From Corynebacterium sp. NML140438 (GTDB lineage: Bacteria; Actinomycetota; Actinomycetes; Mycobacteriales; Mycobacteriaceae), in contig NZ_MLCQ01000029.1 in the NCBI RefSeq assembly GCF_001875725.1, positions 248,001 to 312,000 of the forward strand: a stretch of DNA of 64,000 nt, given 5' to 3'. The number at the start of each line of letters is the position of its first letter. Position 1 is the first letter of the stretch. A program made the position numbers and the translations under genes. Below, piece by piece: positions 48,421 through 59,898 of the stretch. The notes under the pieces were generated by a model. The model was given only the letters and a program-made list of their open reading frames with translations. It did not search any database and had not been told where the DNA came from.

Positions 48421-48466
48421 CCACATCTAGTATCCCCAGCACCTTTTGTGTCCATATCTACTAAAT
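48421..48466 (+). promoter_or_regulatory. Candidate pair of NrdR boxes upstream of nrdD
   Basis: Two related motifs, CCACATCTAGTATCCC (core ATCTAGTA at 48425) and TCCATATCTACTAAAT (core ATCTACTA at 48456), are 31 bp apart, three helical turns. NrdR boxes are ~16-bp motifs found as pairs about 31-32 bp apart ahead of ribonucleotide reductase genes, so the layout fits. The motif match itself is imperfect. Confidence 0.42.
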
Positions 48467-48520
48467 GCGATCAATGGAATTACAGCTATGTTAGTAACGA
48501 ACCGAGAGAAAGGAACCCTC

Positions 48521-50308
48521 ATGGCCGCAACCAACCAGGTCGACCCACGCGCCACGATCAACGAATACCTTCACCGCGCCGACTGGCGCATCAACGCTAA
48601 CGCAAACCAGGACTACTCACTCGGCGGAATGATCCTCAACTCCGCCGGAAAGATCACCGCCAACTATTGGCTCGACGAAGTCTTTTCCGACGCCGCCGGC
48701 AACGCCCACCGCAACGGCGACCTCCACATCCACGACCTAGACATGCTCTCCGGATACTGCGCAGGGTGGTCGTTGCGGCAGCTCCTCGAAGAAGGTTTCG
48801 GAGGAGTACCAGGCACGATTTCCTCCAACCCCCCAAAGCATTTCTCCTCCGCATGCGGGCAGGTGGTCAACTTCCTCGGCACGTTGCAGAACGAGTGGGC
48901 TGGCGCTCAAGCGTTTTCGAGCTTCGATACCTACATGGCACCGTTTATTCGGCTGGATTCCCTGTCGTACGAGGACGTCCTGCAGCACATGCAAGAGTTC
49001 GTATTTAACCTCAACGTGCCATCCCGATGGGGCACGCAGACCCCATTTACGAACCTCACCTTCGACTGGACATGCCCGGAGGACCTCGCGGACCAAACCC
49101 CGTTCATCGGAGGCGAGCCGGTCGACTTCACCTACGGCGAACTCCAATATGAGATGGACATGATCAACCGCGCGTTCATCGAAGTCATGTCCCAAGGCGA
49201 CGCCGACGGTCGCCCATTCACGTTCCCGATCCCCACCTACAACATCACAACAGATTTCGACTGGGACTCCCCAAACGCCGAGGCCTTGTTCACCATGACG
49301 GGTAAGTACGGCCTCCCCTACTTCCAAAACTTCCTCAACTCCGATTTGGACCCCGGCATGATTCGCTCAATGTGCTGCCGCCTCCAACTCGACCTACGCG
49401 AACTGCTGAAGCGTGGCAACGGCCTGTTCGGTTCCGCAGAGCTCACTGGCTCCATCGGCGTGGTGACCCTGAACTGCGCACGTCTCGGGTACCTTTTCCC
49501 AAACGACGAAGACGCACTGCTTCACAGGGTTGACGAGTTGATCGAAGTGGCCGTCGATACGCTCGAGCGTCGCCGAGCGTTTGTGCAAGAGTGCTTCGAC
49601 AAGGGGCTGTACCCGTACACGAAGCGTTGGCTGCCTGGGTTCGACAATCACTTCACCACCATTGGCGTCAACGGCTGCAACGAGATGGTGAGAAATTTCA
49701 CCCGGGACACCTACGACATCACCGACCCCCAAGGCCACGCGCTGGTGTTGCGTCTGCTTGACCACATCAATACCCGCATCACCGAAGCCCAGGAACACAC
49801 CGGTCACCTGTACAACCTTGAAGCCTCCCCTGCGGAGGGCGCAACGTACCGCTTCGCACGCGAAGACCGCGCACGCTACCCCGGCATTATTCAGGCTGGC
49901 ACCGAGGAACAGCCTTACTACACCAATTCTTCACAGCTTCCGGTGGCTCACACCCCGGACCCGTTCGCTGCACTCGCCGCGCAAGAAGATCTGCAGACCA
50001 AATACACCGGCGGCACAGTGCTGCACCTGTACATGGGCGCCGCAATGTCCAGCGGGGAAGCCACTGCGAAGCTTGTACGCCGCAGCCTGGAGACATTCCG
50101 CCTGCCGTACATCACCATCACGCCGACGTTCTCCATCTGTTCAAACCACGGCTATATCTCGGGCGAGCACCCGGAGTGCCCGCACTGTGGCACAACTACC
50201 GAGATGTGGACGCGCGTGATGGGTTACTTCCGTCCCGTGCAGAGCTTCAACACTGGTAAGAAGGGTGAGTTCGCTGAGCGCCACTACTTCGCCGAAGCAT
50301 ACGCCTAG
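48521..50308 (+). CDS. nrdD: Anaerobic ribonucleoside-triphosphate reductase
   Basis: Oxygen-sensitive class III ribonucleotide reductase that makes dNTPs under anaerobiosis. It has 595 residues from ATG 48521, with AAAGGA 6 nt upstream. The N-terminus lacks an ATP-cone. Active-site region HFSSACGQVVNF and GVVTLNCARLGYLF hold conserved cysteines. The C-terminal zinc site is C540-x2-H543 ... C553-x2-C556 (ICSNHGYISGEHPECPHCG). The glycyl radical motif RVMGYFRP has Gly568. It is followed by its activase gene, overlapping by 44 bp. Promoter side has a possible NrdR box pair. Confidence 0.95.
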   Translation: MAATNQVDPRATINEYLHRADWRINANANQDYSLGGMILNSAGKITANYWLDEVFSDAAGNAHRNGDLHIHDLDMLSGYCAGWSLRQLLEEGFGGVPGTISSNPPKHFSSACGQVVNFLGTLQNEWAGAQAFSSFDTYMAPFIRLDSLSYEDVLQHMQEFVFNLNVPSRWGTQTPFTNLTFDWTCPEDLADQTPFIGGEPVDFTYGELQYEMDMINRAFIEVMSQGDADGRPFTFPIPTYNITTDFDWDSPNAEALFTMTGKYGLPYFQNFLNSDLDPGMIRSMCCRLQLDLRELLKRGNGLFGSAELTGSIGVVTLNCARLGYLFPNDEDALLHRVDELIEVAVDTLERRRAFVQECFDKGLYPYTKRWLPGFDNHFTTIGVNGCNEMVRNFTRDTYDITDPQGHALVLRLLDHINTRITEAQEHTGHLYNLEASPAEGATYRFAREDRARYPGIIQAGTEEQPYYTNSSQLPVAHTPDPFAALAAQEDLQTKYTGGTVLHLYMGAAMSSGEATAKLVRRSLETFRLPYITITPTFSICSNHGYISGEHPECPHCGTTTEMWTRVMGYFRPVQSFNTGKKGEFAERHYFAEAYA

Positions 50309-50936
50309 CCTCCCGGTGGCGGGGATCATTCCATTTTCCGCCACCGATTGGCCAGGGCGCCTGACCGTCACCGCGTTTACACAGGGCTGCCCGCTGCGGT
50401 GCAGCTACTGCCACAACCCGGCGCTCCAGGGATTCAAGCCGGGCGCGCATGATTTCTCAGAAGTCCTCGACTTGCTGCGTGCACGCCGCGGGCTTATCGA
50501 CGCCCTCGTCATTTCCGGCGGTGAACCGTTGGCTTGCGCGGGCCTCGGTGAGGCGATCGCGGCGACACACGGCATCGGTTTCGCCGTTGGGCTGCACACC
50601 AGTGGCTACGCACCCGCGCGGCTTCGCACGCTGCTGTCCGACGCTTCTACCCGCCCCGACTGGATCGGGTTCGACGTGAAAGCGCTTCCAGAAGACTTGC
50701 CGTCGGTTGCTGGTGTATCCAACGCGGTGGCTGCAAGGATGTGGGAAAGCCTGGACCTCGTATGCGGCGCCGCCCGTGAGCACGGGATGGGGCTTCAGCT
50801 CCGTACTACGCTGTGGCCGGGCTCCGTGATTGAGCAGCACCTTGCCCAGTTGCAGGGCGCTGTCGCACAGCGCGGCCATGAACTCGTGCTGCAGTGGGCT
50901 CGCGGGGTAGACGACCGCGGCGTCTACAGCGCCTAA
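50265..50936 (+). CDS. nrdG: Anaerobic RNR-activating radical SAM protein
   Basis: Radical SAM activase that creates the glycyl radical on NrdD. It has 223 residues. The [4Fe-4S]/SAM motif is GCPLRCSYCHNP (Cys42, Cys46, Cys49), then ISGGEPLA. The listed GTG start overlaps nrdD by 44 bp, with AAGAAGG close upstream; a GTG at codon 18 (VAGIIPFSATDWPG) is a possible shorter start. The N-terminal segment FSATDWPGRLTVTAFTQGC is the normal family start. Compared with E. coli NrdG (~154) it is longer and closer to the longer NrdG/PflA-like type. Confidence 0.92.
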   Translation: MSSLSATTSPKHTPSLPVAGIIPFSATDWPGRLTVTAFTQGCPLRCSYCHNPALQGFKPGAHDFSEVLDLLRARRGLIDALVISGGEPLACAGLGEAIAATHGIGFAVGLHTSGYAPARLRTLLSDASTRPDWIGFDVKALPEDLPSVAGVSNAVAARMWESLDLVCGAAREHGMGLQLRTTLWPGSVIEQHLAQLQGAVAQRGHELVLQWARGVDDRGVYSA

Positions 50937-50942
50937 CGCAAC

Positions 50943-50978
50943 GCGCCCCACCTCCCTCGTTTCAGGGTGGTGGGGCGC
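50943..50978. terminator. Hairpin between nrdG and rpoC
   Basis: GCGCCCCACC / GGTGGGGCGC with an inner CCCT/AGGG pair, between two convergent genes. It lacks a good T-run on either side, but position and stem strength favour a bidirectional terminator. Confidence 0.65.
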
Positions 50979-51016
50979 TGGTGCTGGGTAGCAGACCTAG
51001 CTACAAGCCAGAGTCA

Positions 51017-54000
51017 CTAGATCTGGTCGTACCCGTATTCCTCCAGTGGGACGGAAGCGCCGGTGTAGTCGCCGTAGGCGTCGTCGCCGTAGATGCCGTC
51101 GCCGAAGGACGGGATCGAGTAGGCGGCGGAGCGGGCGCCTTCCGTCGGCTTCACCGTGATGTTGCGGTAGCGGGAGATACCGGTACCGGCCGGGATCAGC
51201 TTACCGATGATCACGTTTTCCTTCAGACCGATCAGCTGGTCAGAACGCTTGTTGATAGCAGCGTCCGTGAGCACACGCGTGGTCTCCTGGAATGAGGCGG
51301 CGGACAGCCAGGACTCGGTTGCCAGGGAGGCCTTGGTGATACCCATGATCTCGGAGCGCATCTCTGCTGGCTCACCGCCGTCGGCGACAGCCGCAGCGTT
51401 GACCTGGCGTGCCTCCGACAGGTCCACGAGCGTACCCGGCAGGAACTCGGTGGTACCCGAGTCGATGACGGTGCCGCGGCGCAGCATCTGACGGATGATG
51501 ATCTCGATGTGCTTGTCGTGGATGGACACACCCTGGGTGCGGTAGACGGCCTGCACCTCGTCGATGAGGTGCTTCTCCACGCCGCGACGGCCGAGGACCT
51601 CGAGCACGTCGTGCGGGTCGGCAGCGCCGCGCAGGAGGCGGTCTCCAACGTTGACGTGGTCGCCTTCGCGCAGGGAGCGCTCGATCATCGCGTTCGGGTT
51701 GGACTCCATCGGGCGGCGGACCTGTGCCAGGCCCTGGCGCTTCGACAGCTTCTCGTAGACCACAACGTCGGAGCCGTCATCCGGGTGGATGGTGAGCGTC
51801 CAGAAGTTGCCTTCGTCCTCGAGGGTGACGGTGCCGGCCACGGATGCGATCGGGGCGCAGTTCTTTGGCACGCGGGCCTCGAACAGCTCCTGCACACGTG
51901 GCAGACCGCCGGTAATGTCGCCGCCGACACCACCCTGGTGGAAGGTACGCATGGTCAGCTGGGTACCAGGCTCACCAATGGACTGTGCAGCGACGATACC
52001 GACGGCTTCGCCGATGTCGACCAGCTTGCCGGAGGCCATGGACTTGCCGTAGCACTTCGCACAGACACCGGTTGGGGTCTGGCAGGTCAGAACGGAGCGG
52101 ACCTTGACTTCCTCAACGCCGGCGGCGACGAGGGCGTCGATACGCTCTTCCGAAAGCTCAGCGTCGGCCTCGAGCACGACGTTGCCCTCGGCGTCCTTGG
52201 CGTCGGATGCGAGGACGCGGCCAGCAACCGAAGTCTCCACGAACTCGTCGCGGACGAACTTCTCACCGGCGAGCTGCGCGACAGGAACCTTAACTCCCTG
52301 TCGGGTGCCACAGTCGTGCTCGCGAACAATGACGTCCTGGGCGACATCGACAAGGCGGCGGGTCAGGTAGCCGGAGTCCGCGGTACGCAGTGCCGTATCG
52401 GCAAGGCCCTTACGGGAACCGTGGGAGTTGTTGAAGTACTCCATCACTGTCAGGCCTTCGCGGAAGGAGGTCTTGATCGGACGGGTGATGTACTCACCAC
52501 GCGAGTTCACGACCATGCCCTTCATGCCGGCCAGGGTCCAGATCTGACGCATGTTACCGGCAGCACCCGACTTCACGATCATCGGAATCGGGTTGTCATC
52601 CGGGTACAGTGCCTCAACCGCTTCACCGACCTGGTTGGTGGCGTCCTGCCACAGCTCCACGAGGCGGTCGTAACGGTTCTCCTCGGTCAGGGCGCCCTTC
52701 TCCCAGTACTTACGCTCGATTTCCTCGGCGCGCTGCTCGTACTGTTCCAGGATTTCCGTCTTGTTCGGGAGCACCAGCACGTCAGACATGGAGATGGTCA
52801 CGCCGGAACGGGTTGCCCAGTAGAAACCGGCGTCCTTCAGCTTGTCCAGCGTCTGGGCTACGGTGATCATTGGGTACTTCTCCACCATCGACTGGATGAT
52901 GTCGCCCAACAGCACCTTGCCGGAGCCACCGCCCTTACGGACCATGGCACCTTCCTGGTACGGGAAGTTAAACGGAAGCAGCTCGTTGAACATGATGCGA
53001 CCAAGGGTGGTCTCCATCATCCACGCCTGCCCCTTCGACCAGCCTTCTGGGAACTGCTCCGCCTCGATCTCGCGCGTCGGACGTAGGTGATCGATGCGAA
53101 CCTTGATCGGCGCCTGGAGGCCAAGCACACCCAGGTCGTAGGCCATGATGGCCTCGCGGTAGGAGGAGTACACGCCCTTTGCCGGGCCGTTCTCGTCGGC
53201 AGGGGTGAAGCGACCCTCGCCGCCGATTTCATCCTCGCCCTTCTCCATTGTCAGGAAGTACAGACCGGTCACCATGTCCAGACGCGGCATCGCCAGTGGC
53301 TTACCGGACGCCGGGGACAGGATGTTGTTCGAGGACAGCATCAGGATGCGGGCCTCAGCCTGCGCCTCCGCGGAAAGCGGTAGGTGAACTGCCATCTGGT
53401 CACCGTCGAAGTCAGCGTTGAACGCCTCACAGGCCAGCGGGTGCAGCTGAATTGCCTTACCCTCGACCAGCTTCGGCTCGAACGCCTGAATACCCAGACG
53501 GTGCAGGGTCGGTGCACGGTTCAGCAGCACTGGGTGCTCAGAAATCGCCTCTTCGAGGACGTCCCACACCTCGGGGCGCTGACGCTCCACCATGCGCTTC
53601 GCCGACTTGATGTTCTGCGCGTACTCATTATCGACGAGGCGCTTCATCACGAACGGCTTGAACAGCTCGAGCGCCATCAGCTTCGGCAGACCACACTCGT
53701 GCATCTTCAGCTGTGGACCAACAATAATGACCGAACGGCCAGAGTAGTCCACACGCTTACCCAGCAGATTCTGGCGGAAGCGACCCTGCTTACCCTTCAA
53801 CAGGTCAGACAGCGACTTCAACGGACGGTTGCCCGGGCCCGTGACAGGGCGGCCACGACGGCCGTTGTCGAAGAGGGCGTCGACAGACTCCTGCAGCATG
53901 CGCTTCTCGTTATTCACGATGATCTCTGGGGCACCCAGGTCGATCATGCGCTTCAAACGGTTATTGCGGTTGATTACGCGACGGTACAGATCATTCAGGT

Positions 54001-55015
54001 CCGAGGTCGCGAAGCGGCCACCGTCGAGCTGCACCATCGGGCGCAGCTCCGGCGGGATCACCGGGATCGCATCCAAGATCATGCCGGCAGGATCGTTACC
54101 CGAACGCTGGAACGCAGCAACAACCTTCAGACGCTTCAGCGCGCGGACTTTTTTCTGGCCCTTGCCCTCCGCGATGATGGTGCGCAGCTCCTCCGCCTCA
54201 GCCTCGAGGTCGAAGTTACGGATCAGCGTCTGGATCGCCTCTGCGCCCATGCCGCCGGTGAAGTAATCCTCGTAACGGTCCACGAGCTCTTCGTAGAGGA
54301 ACTCGTCGATAATCATCTGCTTCGGTGCAAGCTTCTGGAAGGTGGACCAGATCTCGTCGAGACGATCAACCTCGCGCTCGCCGGCCTCACGGATGTGCTG
54401 CATCTCCTTGTCAGCAGCGTTCTGTACCTTCTTGCGGGCAGCAGCAGTCGCACCGGCGGCCTCGAGCTCAGCGAGGTCCTCCTCCAGCTTCTGCGCACGC
54501 TCCGCAATCTCAGCGTTGGCGTCCTGCTCGACTTCCTTCTTCTCGAGCAGCATCTCCGCCTCGAGCGTCGACATGTCGTTGTGACGTGCCTCCTCATCAA
54601 CACTGGTGATGATGTTGGCAGCGAAGTAAATGATGCGCTCCAGATCCTTCGGAGCAAGATCCAGCAGGTAGCCAAGGCGCGACGGGACGCCCTTGAAGTA
54701 CCAAATGTGGGTCACCGGCGCGGCCAGCTCAATGTGGCCCATACGCTCACGGCGAACCTTCGACTTGGTGACCTCGACGCCACAACGCTCACAAATGATG
54801 CCCTTGTAGCGAACACGCTTGTACTTGCCACACGCACACTCCCAGTCACGAGTAGGACCGAAGATGCGCTCGCAGAACAGGCCGTCCTTTTCCGGCTTCA
54901 ACGTGCGGTAGTTAATCGTTTCGGGCTTCTTGACCTCACCATGCGACCAACGACGGATGTCGTCAGCAGTAGCCAGGCCGATGCGAAGCTCGTCGAAGAG
55001 GTTTACGTCAAACAC
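51017..55015 (-). CDS. rpoC: RNA polymerase beta' subunit
   Basis: Catalytic clamp subunit of RNA polymerase, 1332 residues. It begins [46 protein letters not shown]. The N-terminal zinc site is [19 protein letters not shown] (Cys near residues 60-80). The catalytic Mg motif [12 protein letters not shown] is intact near residue 540. The second zinc motif [13 protein letters not shown] is near residue 970. It lies 71 bp after rpoB and is co-transcribed with it. Confidence 0.99.
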   Translation of the reverse strand: MFDVNLFDELRIGLATADDIRRWSHGEVKKPETINYRTLKPEKDGLFCERIFGPTRDWECACGKYKRVRYKGIICERCGVEVTKSKVRRERMGHIELAAPVTHIWYFKGVPSRLGYLLDLAPKDLERIIYFAANIITSVDEEARHNDMSTLEAEMLLEKKEVEQDANAEIAERAQKLEEDLAELEAAGATAAARKKVQNAADKEMQHIREAGEREVDRLDEIWSTFQKLAPKQMIIDEFLYEELVDRYEDYFTGGMGAEAIQTLIRNFDLEAEAEELRTIIAEGKGQKKVRALKRLKVVAAFQRSGNDPAGMILDAIPVIPPELRPMVQLDGGRFATSDLNDLYRRVINRNNRLKRMIDLGAPEIIVNNEKRMLQESVDALFDNGRRGRPVTGPGNRPLKSLSDLLKGKQGRFRQNLLGKRVDYSGRSVIIVGPQLKMHECGLPKLMALELFKPFVMKRLVDNEYAQNIKSAKRMVERQRPEVWDVLEEAISEHPVLLNRAPTLHRLGIQAFEPKLVEGKAIQLHPLACEAFNADFDGDQMAVHLPLSAEAQAEARILMLSSNNILSPASGKPLAMPRLDMVTGLYFLTMEKGEDEIGGEGRFTPADENGPAKGVYSSYREAIMAYDLGVLGLQAPIKVRIDHLRPTREIEAEQFPEGWSKGQAWMMETTLGRIMFNELLPFNFPYQEGAMVRKGGGSGKVLLGDIIQSMVEKYPMITVAQTLDKLKDAGFYWATRSGVTISMSDVLVLPNKTEILEQYEQRAEEIERKYWEKGALTEENRYDRLVELWQDATNQVGEAVEALYPDDNPIPMIVKSGAAGNMRQIWTLAGMKGMVVNSRGEYITRPIKTSFREGLTVMEYFNNSHGSRKGLADTALRTADSGYLTRRLVDVAQDVIVREHDCGTRQGVKVPVAQLAGEKFVRDEFVETSVAGRVLASDAKDAEGNVVLEADAELSEERIDALVAAGVEEVKVRSVLTCQTPTGVCAKCYGKSMASGKLVDIGEAVGIVAAQSIGEPGTQLTMRTFHQGGVGGDITGGLPRVQELFEARVPKNCAPIASVAGTVTLEDEGNFWTLTIHPDDGSDVVVYEKLSKRQGLAQVRRPMESNPNAMIERSLREGDHVNVGDRLLRGAADPHDVLEVLGRRGVEKHLIDEVQAVYRTQGVSIHDKHIEIIIRQMLRRGTVIDSGTTEFLPGTLVDLSEARQVNAAAVADGGEPAEMRSEIMGITKASLATESWLSAASFQETTRVLTDAAINKRSDQLIGLKENVIIGKLIPAGTGISRYRNITVKPTEGARSAAYSIPSFGDGIYGDDAYGDYTGASVPLEEYGYDQI

Positions 55016-55086
55016 GTAAATTCCCTTTCACCTCCCCAACGACGGGGAGGATTGCAGTTGGATAGATTCTTTCGTTCGTTCCTGGC

Positions 55087-58000
55087 TTAGGCGGTGTCCG
55101 CCGCGGAGCCCTCGTCACGTGACAGGTTGATGCCAAGGGAGGAACCAGCCTGATCAAAGTCGTCATCGTCGCCGTCGAGCTCCATCGGGGTGCCGTCCGT
55201 CGAAAGAACCTCGACGTTCAGGCACAGCGACTGCAGCTCCTTGAGCAACACCTTGAACGACTCCGGAATACCCGGGTCAGGGATGTTCTCACCCTTCACA
55301 ATGGCCTCGTACACCTTCACGCGGCCAACCACGTCATCCGACTTGATCGTCAACAGTTCCTGCAGCGTGTAGGCGGCGCCGTATGCCTGCATCGCCCACA
55401 CCTCCATCTCACCGAAGCGCTGGCCACCGAACTGGGCCTTACCGCCAAGCGGCTGCTGGGTAATCATGGAGTACGGACCAGTAGAGCGAGCGTGAATCTT
55501 CTCGTCAACCAGGTGGTGCAGCTTGAGCATGTACATGTAGCCGACGGAGATCGGGTACTTGAACGGCTCGCCGGAGCGGCCGTCGAACAGCGTGGTCTTG
55601 CCGTTCTCGTCGACCATGACGTCGCCGTCGCGGTTCGGCTTGGAGTTCGCCAGCAGGCCGGCGATCTCCTCGTTCGTCGCGCCGTCGAACACTGGGGTCG
55701 CGGTCAGCGACTCCGGTGGGACGTCGTACAGGTGCTCAGGCAGCGTCTCGAGCAGCTTGGCGTTCGCAGGATCGTCCGGGTTGACCGTCCAACCAGCCTT
55801 CGCCAACCAGCCGAGGTGCACCTCGAGGACCTGTCCAATGTTCATACGACGCGGCACACCGTGGGTATTCAGGATGATGTCCACCGGGGTGCCGTCCGCC
55901 ATGAACGGCATGTCTTCCTGCGGCAGAATCTTACCGACGACACCCTTGTTGCCGTGGCGGCCAGCCATCTTGTCGCCGTCCTGGATTTTGCGCTTCTGCG
56001 CAACGTAGACGCGAATCATCTCGTTGACGCCTGGCGACAGATCGTCGTCGTCCTCGCGGGAGAAGCGACGAACCGCGATGACCTTACCGGTCTCACCGTG
56101 TGGCACCTTCAGAGAGGTGTCACGGACCTCGCGAGCCTTCTCGCCGAAGATGGCGCGCAGCAGACGCTCTTCCGGAGTCAGCTCGGTCTCACCCTTCGGG
56201 GTGACCTTACCGACCAGGATGTCGCCGTCGCGCACGTCCGCACCGATGCGGATGATGCCGCGCTCGTCGAGGTCCTTCAGCACGTCCTCGGACACGTTCG
56301 GGATCTCGCGGGTGATTTCCTCGGCACCGAGCTTGGTGTCGCGGGCATCAATTTCGTGCTCCTCGATGTGTACGGAGGTCAGGATGTCGTCCTCAACCAC
56401 GCGTTGGTTCAGGATGATCGCGTCCTCGTAGTTGTGGCCCTCCCACGGCATGAACGCAACCAGCAGGTTGCGGCCGAGCGCCATCTCGCCGTTCTTGGTG
56501 CCTGGGCCGTCAGCCAGCACCTGGCCAGCCTCAACGCGCTGGCCGTGATCGACGATCGGGACCTGGTTGTAGCAGGTGCCCTGGTTCGTGCGCTCAAAGG
56601 TGCGCAGCATGTAGGTGTCCTGGATGCCTTCGTCGTCCATAACGGTGATGAAATCACCAGTCACATTCGTGACGACGCCAGCCTTCGCCGAAATAATCGT
56701 GTCACCAGCGTCGTACGCAGCACGCTGCTCCATGCCGGTAGCCACGTACGCAGCCTCAGAACGCAACAGCGGCACAGCCTGCTTCTGCATGTTCGCACCC
56801 ATAAGGGCACGGTTCGCGTCGTCGTGCTCGAGGAACGGAATCATCGCCGTTGCCACGGACACCATCTGACGCGGAGAAATGTCGAGGTAGTCGACGCCCT
56901 TCGGGCCGACAACGCCGATGTCGCCGTCCTTCAGACGGACCTCGATACGCTCACCGGTGAGGTTGCGGTCCTTATCCATTGGGGTGGCCGCCTGCGCGAT
57001 TGCGTAGCGGTCCTCTTCATCCGCGGTCAGGTAGTGGACCGTATCGGTCAGCTGGCCGTCTTCGACCTTCTGGTACGGCGTCTCAATGAAGCCAAACGCG
57101 TTCACGCGCGCGTAGGACGACAGCGCACCGATCAGACCAATGTTCGGGCCTTCCGGCGTCTCAATCGGACACATACGGCCGTAGTGCGACGGGTGGACGT
57201 CGCGAACCTCAATACCAGCGCGCTCACGCGACAGACCACCAGGGCCCAACGCGGAAAGACGACGCTTGTGCGTCAGACCGGACAGCGAGTTGTTCTGGTC
57301 CATGAACTGGGACAACTGGGAGGTACCAAAGAATTCGCGGATCGCCGCGGAAACTGGGCGGACGTTAATCAGCGAGGTCGGCGTGATGGACTCCGCGTCC
57401 TGCGTCGTCATGCGCTCGCGCACGACACGCTCCATGCGGGACAGGCCAACACGAACCTGGTTCTGGATCAGCTCGCCCACTGTGCGCAGACGACGGTTAC
57501 CAAAGTGGTCGATGTCGTCCGTGTTGATCGAAATTACCTCGCCCTCCGGGGAGGTCATCTCGGTCTCACCAGCGTGCAGACGCACCAGGTACTCGAGGGT
57601 GGTCGCGATGTCTTCCTCGGTCAGCGTCATCAGGCCGTCGTGGTCGCCGCCGAGCCCCAGTTTGCGGTTGATCTTGTAACGACCAACGCGCGCCAGGTCG
57701 TAGCGCTTCGCCTTGAAGAACGAGTTCTCCAGCAGGGACTGCGCAAGGTCGCGCGTCGGCTGCTCACCCGGACGCTGCTTGCGGTAAATCTCCAGCAGTG
57801 CCTCATCGGTGTTTGCCACACCGTCGTTCTCCAGGGTGGACATCATGATCTCGGAGAAGCCGAAGCGCTCCGTGATCTGCTCCGTCGTCCAACCAAGCGC
57901 CTTCAGCAGCACGGTAACCGGCTGGCGACGCTTACGGTCAATACGCACACCAACCGTGTCACGCTTATCGACGTCAAACTCCAACCACGCACCGCGCGAA

Positions 58001-58584
58001 GGGATCACCTTCACCGCGTGCAGCGGCCGTTCCGTCGACTTATCAATCGTCTCGTCGAAGTACACGCCCGGCGAACGCACCAGCTGCGAAACAACAACAC
58101 GCTCGGTGCCGTTGACGATGAAGGTGCCCTTGTCCGTCATCAGCGGGAAATCACCAATGAACACCGTCTGAGACTTAATCTCCTGGGTTTCATTGTTGAT
58201 GAACTCCGCCGTCACATACAGCGGCGCGGAGTAGTTGATATCTTTTTCTTTACACTCGTCGATCGTGTCCTTGACATCTTCGAAGCGTGGCTCGGACAGC
58301 GTCAGGCTCATATTGCCCGAGTAGTCCTGAATTGGGGAGATCTCCTCGAGGATGTCCTCCAAGCCACTCGTGATACGCGCGTCGGCGCCGCGAGCTTCCT
58401 GCTCACGCTCACGCCACTCCTGCGTACCAACAAGCCACGCGAAAGATTCAAGCTGTACATCAAGAAGACCCGGGACAGCGATCGGCTCTGCGATCTTCGC
58501 GAACGAATAACGTTCGGGAGCCCCGGGAATTTCAGCCATTGACATGGTCTGGTTTGAGACTGCCAAGTTGGGTCCTTCCAGCAC
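55087..58584 (-). CDS. rpoB: RNA polymerase beta subunit
   Basis: 1165 residues; the start [13 protein letters not shown] is the usual corynebacterial one. The rifampicin region [19 protein letters not shown] and [15 protein letters not shown] is wild type at the three main resistance positions (Asp of FMDQNN, His of THKRR, Ser of RLSALG), so rifampicin sensitivity is predicted. Other family motifs ([34 protein letters not shown]) are intact. Promoter in the 295-bp gap upstream (58585-58879). Confidence 0.99.
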   Translation of the reverse strand: MLEGPNLAVSNQTMSMAEIPGAPERYSFAKIAEPIAVPGLLDVQLESFAWLVGTQEWREREQEARGADARITSGLEDILEEISPIQDYSGNMSLTLSEPRFEDVKDTIDECKEKDINYSAPLYVTAEFINNETQEIKSQTVFIGDFPLMTDKGTFIVNGTERVVVSQLVRSPGVYFDETIDKSTERPLHAVKVIPSRGAWLEFDVDKRDTVGVRIDRKRRQPVTVLLKALGWTTEQITERFGFSEIMMSTLENDGVANTDEALLEIYRKQRPGEQPTRDLAQSLLENSFFKAKRYDLARVGRYKINRKLGLGGDHDGLMTLTEEDIATTLEYLVRLHAGETEMTSPEGEVISINTDDIDHFGNRRLRTVGELIQNQVRVGLSRMERVVRERMTTQDAESITPTSLINVRPVSAAIREFFGTSQLSQFMDQNNSLSGLTHKRRLSALGPGGLSRERAGIEVRDVHPSHYGRMCPIETPEGPNIGLIGALSSYARVNAFGFIETPYQKVEDGQLTDTVHYLTADEEDRYAIAQAATPMDKDRNLTGERIEVRLKDGDIGVVGPKGVDYLDISPRQMVSVATAMIPFLEHDDANRALMGANMQKQAVPLLRSEAAYVATGMEQRAAYDAGDTIISAKAGVVTNVTGDFITVMDDEGIQDTYMLRTFERTNQGTCYNQVPIVDHGQRVEAGQVLADGPGTKNGEMALGRNLLVAFMPWEGHNYEDAIILNQRVVEDDILTSVHIEEHEIDARDTKLGAEEITREIPNVSEDVLKDLDERGIIRIGADVRDGDILVGKVTPKGETELTPEERLLRAIFGEKAREVRDTSLKVPHGETGKVIAVRRFSREDDDDLSPGVNEMIRVYVAQKRKIQDGDKMAGRHGNKGVVGKILPQEDMPFMADGTPVDIILNTHGVPRRMNIGQVLEVHLGWLAKAGWTVNPDDPANAKLLETLPEHLYDVPPESLTATPVFDGATNEEIAGLLANSKPNRDGDVMVDENGKTTLFDGRSGEPFKYPISVGYMYMLKLHHLVDEKIHARSTGPYSMITQQPLGGKAQFGGQRFGEMEVWAMQAYGAAYTLQELLTIKSDDVVGRVKVYEAIVKGENIPDPGIPESFKVLLKELQSLCLNVEVLSTDGTPMELDGDDDDFDQAGSSLGINLSRDEGSAADTA

Positions 58585-58879
58585 CTAAGGCGGACGCCGA
58601 TCTCTACTCTGGCTCTGTAAAAATCGGCGTTTCCGCTGGGTAAATTAGCATTCGGTCTGCTTCGGAATACCCGCCCCCAGAGACAGCAAAATCACCTTGT
58701 CAATTCGACGTTTCGAAAGTTTTTCGACGCCGAAAAAGCAAGGCTGACATAGCGGACTGGAGACGGCTTCCAGTGCACCGAATGAGTTTACACAATGCAC
58801 CCAATGTTGTAAAGGGCAGCGCAAATCCCCCGAGCCTATGCCGTCGCCGGGAAGCTTAGCACTAAACGCGCACCCGACG
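58585..58879. promoter_or_regulatory. Promoter region of rpoBC
   Basis: 295 bp between the DUF3068 gene and rpoB, with no credible gene. It should hold the rpoB promoter and leader; AT-rich sequence near 58690-58740 is a good place. A 90-residue frame on the minus strand here has no conserved features and is left out. Confidence 0.5.
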
Positions 58880-59806
58880 CTAACGCCGACGTGGCCACAG
58901 CGCGCCAACGAGACCAATCAAGGTCAGCACACCACCCATACCAAGCACACCCCATGTGAATGCCTGTTGCGTGGAAGGCCCGTAGGCGCCGTCGAGAAGT
59001 GAGAGGAGCTCGGCCGTCTGCTGCGCATCCATCGCCGCATCGTAGGAAACAATGCCCTGGACCTCATTTCCGTCCACGTCGGCATAATAGTCGTTCACGC
59101 GCTCCTGCATCCCCACGACCACGCCGGTGACCTGATCAACCAGCAGCTCGCGCTGCGCACTATGCGTGTAAAAGGCGCGGACCGGCTCGCCACCGTCCCC
59201 CTCGACCGTTAGCGTGTTCCGCATATCGGCGTAGCGCTGCGCCACATTCGTCGGCGCAATGTCCTGCCGGAACCGCAACACCGTGCGCCCAGCAACCGTC
59301 TCTTCAGCGACAAACTCCGCGGGCGCCGCGCCGCGCAGCACCGGGTCAAACACCTGGTACGTCTCCTGACGCACCGGCGACGGCAACTTCAACCAAGACC
59401 CCCCCACCGGGACGTCAACGGCCGGCATCGCCATCACAAGCTGGACCTTTGCGGAGCCCTGCGCCTCACCCGTTTCACGGTCCAGGGTGTACGTCCATGT
59501 GCTCGCACCGACAAGATTCTCAAAATCTGTGCCCGCATCCCCCGCCCGCAGCGTATCCCCCACACGCACGCTTGCCGTGTCCTTTCCCGCTGGGCTCTGC
59601 ACCTCCATATGCAGCTGGTGCACCACCGGCACAGTCTCACCCTCACGGGTCCCGTCAGGGTCCACCATCGTCAGCGTGACCGCGCCCAGGTCCAACGGCA
59701 GCTTCGCACCCGAGTTCAGCACGCGCGGGGCCAGCAGACCACCAACCAACAACGCGATACCGAGGCCCGCCAACAGCGAAGCAATGATCCTGGATTTGGG
59801 CAGCAT
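58880..59806 (-). CDS. DUF3068 family membrane protein
   Basis: 308 residues from ATG 59806 (MLPKSRIIASLLAGLGIALLVGG). It has one N-terminal span (about 7-28), a large outside domain (about 30-275) and a C-terminal span (TWGVLGMGGVLTLIGLVGALW) with a short basic tail. This is the layout of DUF3068 / PorA-like proteins of mycobacteria and corynebacteria, whose function is not established. It sits between rplL and rpoB. TAAAAT lies 8 nt before the ATG and no SD is seen. It may be transcribed separately from both neighbours, because a terminator follows rplL. Confidence 0.82.
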   Translation of the reverse strand: MLPKSRIIASLLAGLGIALLVGGLLAPRVLNSGAKLPLDLGAVTLTMVDPDGTREGETVPVVHQLHMEVQSPAGKDTASVRVGDTLRAGDAGTDFENLVGASTWTYTLDRETGEAQGSAKVQLVMAMPAVDVPVGGSWLKLPSPVRQETYQVFDPVLRGAAPAEFVAEETVAGRTVLRFRQDIAPTNVAQRYADMRNTLTVEGDGGEPVRAFYTHSAQRELLVDQVTGVVVGMQERVNDYYADVDGNEVQGIVSYDAAMDAQQTAELLSLLDGAYGPSTQQAFTWGVLGMGGVLTLIGLVGALWPRRR

Positions 59807-59814
59807 GGTGCGAA

Positions 59815-59820
59815 ATTTTA
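59815..59820 (-). promoter_or_regulatory. Candidate -10 box of the DUF3068 gene
   Basis: TAAAAT on the minus strand, 8 nt before the ATG at 59806, with no SD between. Fits a nearly leaderless start. Confidence 0.4.
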
Positions 59821-59833
59821 GCACACAACGAAA

Positions 59834-59871
59834 AACACCCCGCCAGCCACAGTGAGTGGCGACGGGGTGTT
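59834..59871 (-). terminator. Terminator of rplJ-rplL
   Basis: AACACCCCG / CGGGGTGTT stem with inner GCCAC/GTGGC, followed by TTTTTCG on the minus strand. It lies 28 bp after the rplL stop. Confidence 0.88.
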
Positions 59872-59898
59872 CGTCGAAAAGTTATACAGCCTGCACGA

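Noticed and set aside
48446..48520. Upstream extension of nrdD by 25 codons
   Set aside because: AAAGGA sits 6 nt before the ATG at 48521, and the extension crosses the candidate NrdR box region with no family similarity.
58645..58917. Minus-strand 90-residue frame upstream of rpoB
   Set aside because: It overlaps the end of the DUF3068 gene, has no SD and no recognisable domain; most likely chance in the promoter region.
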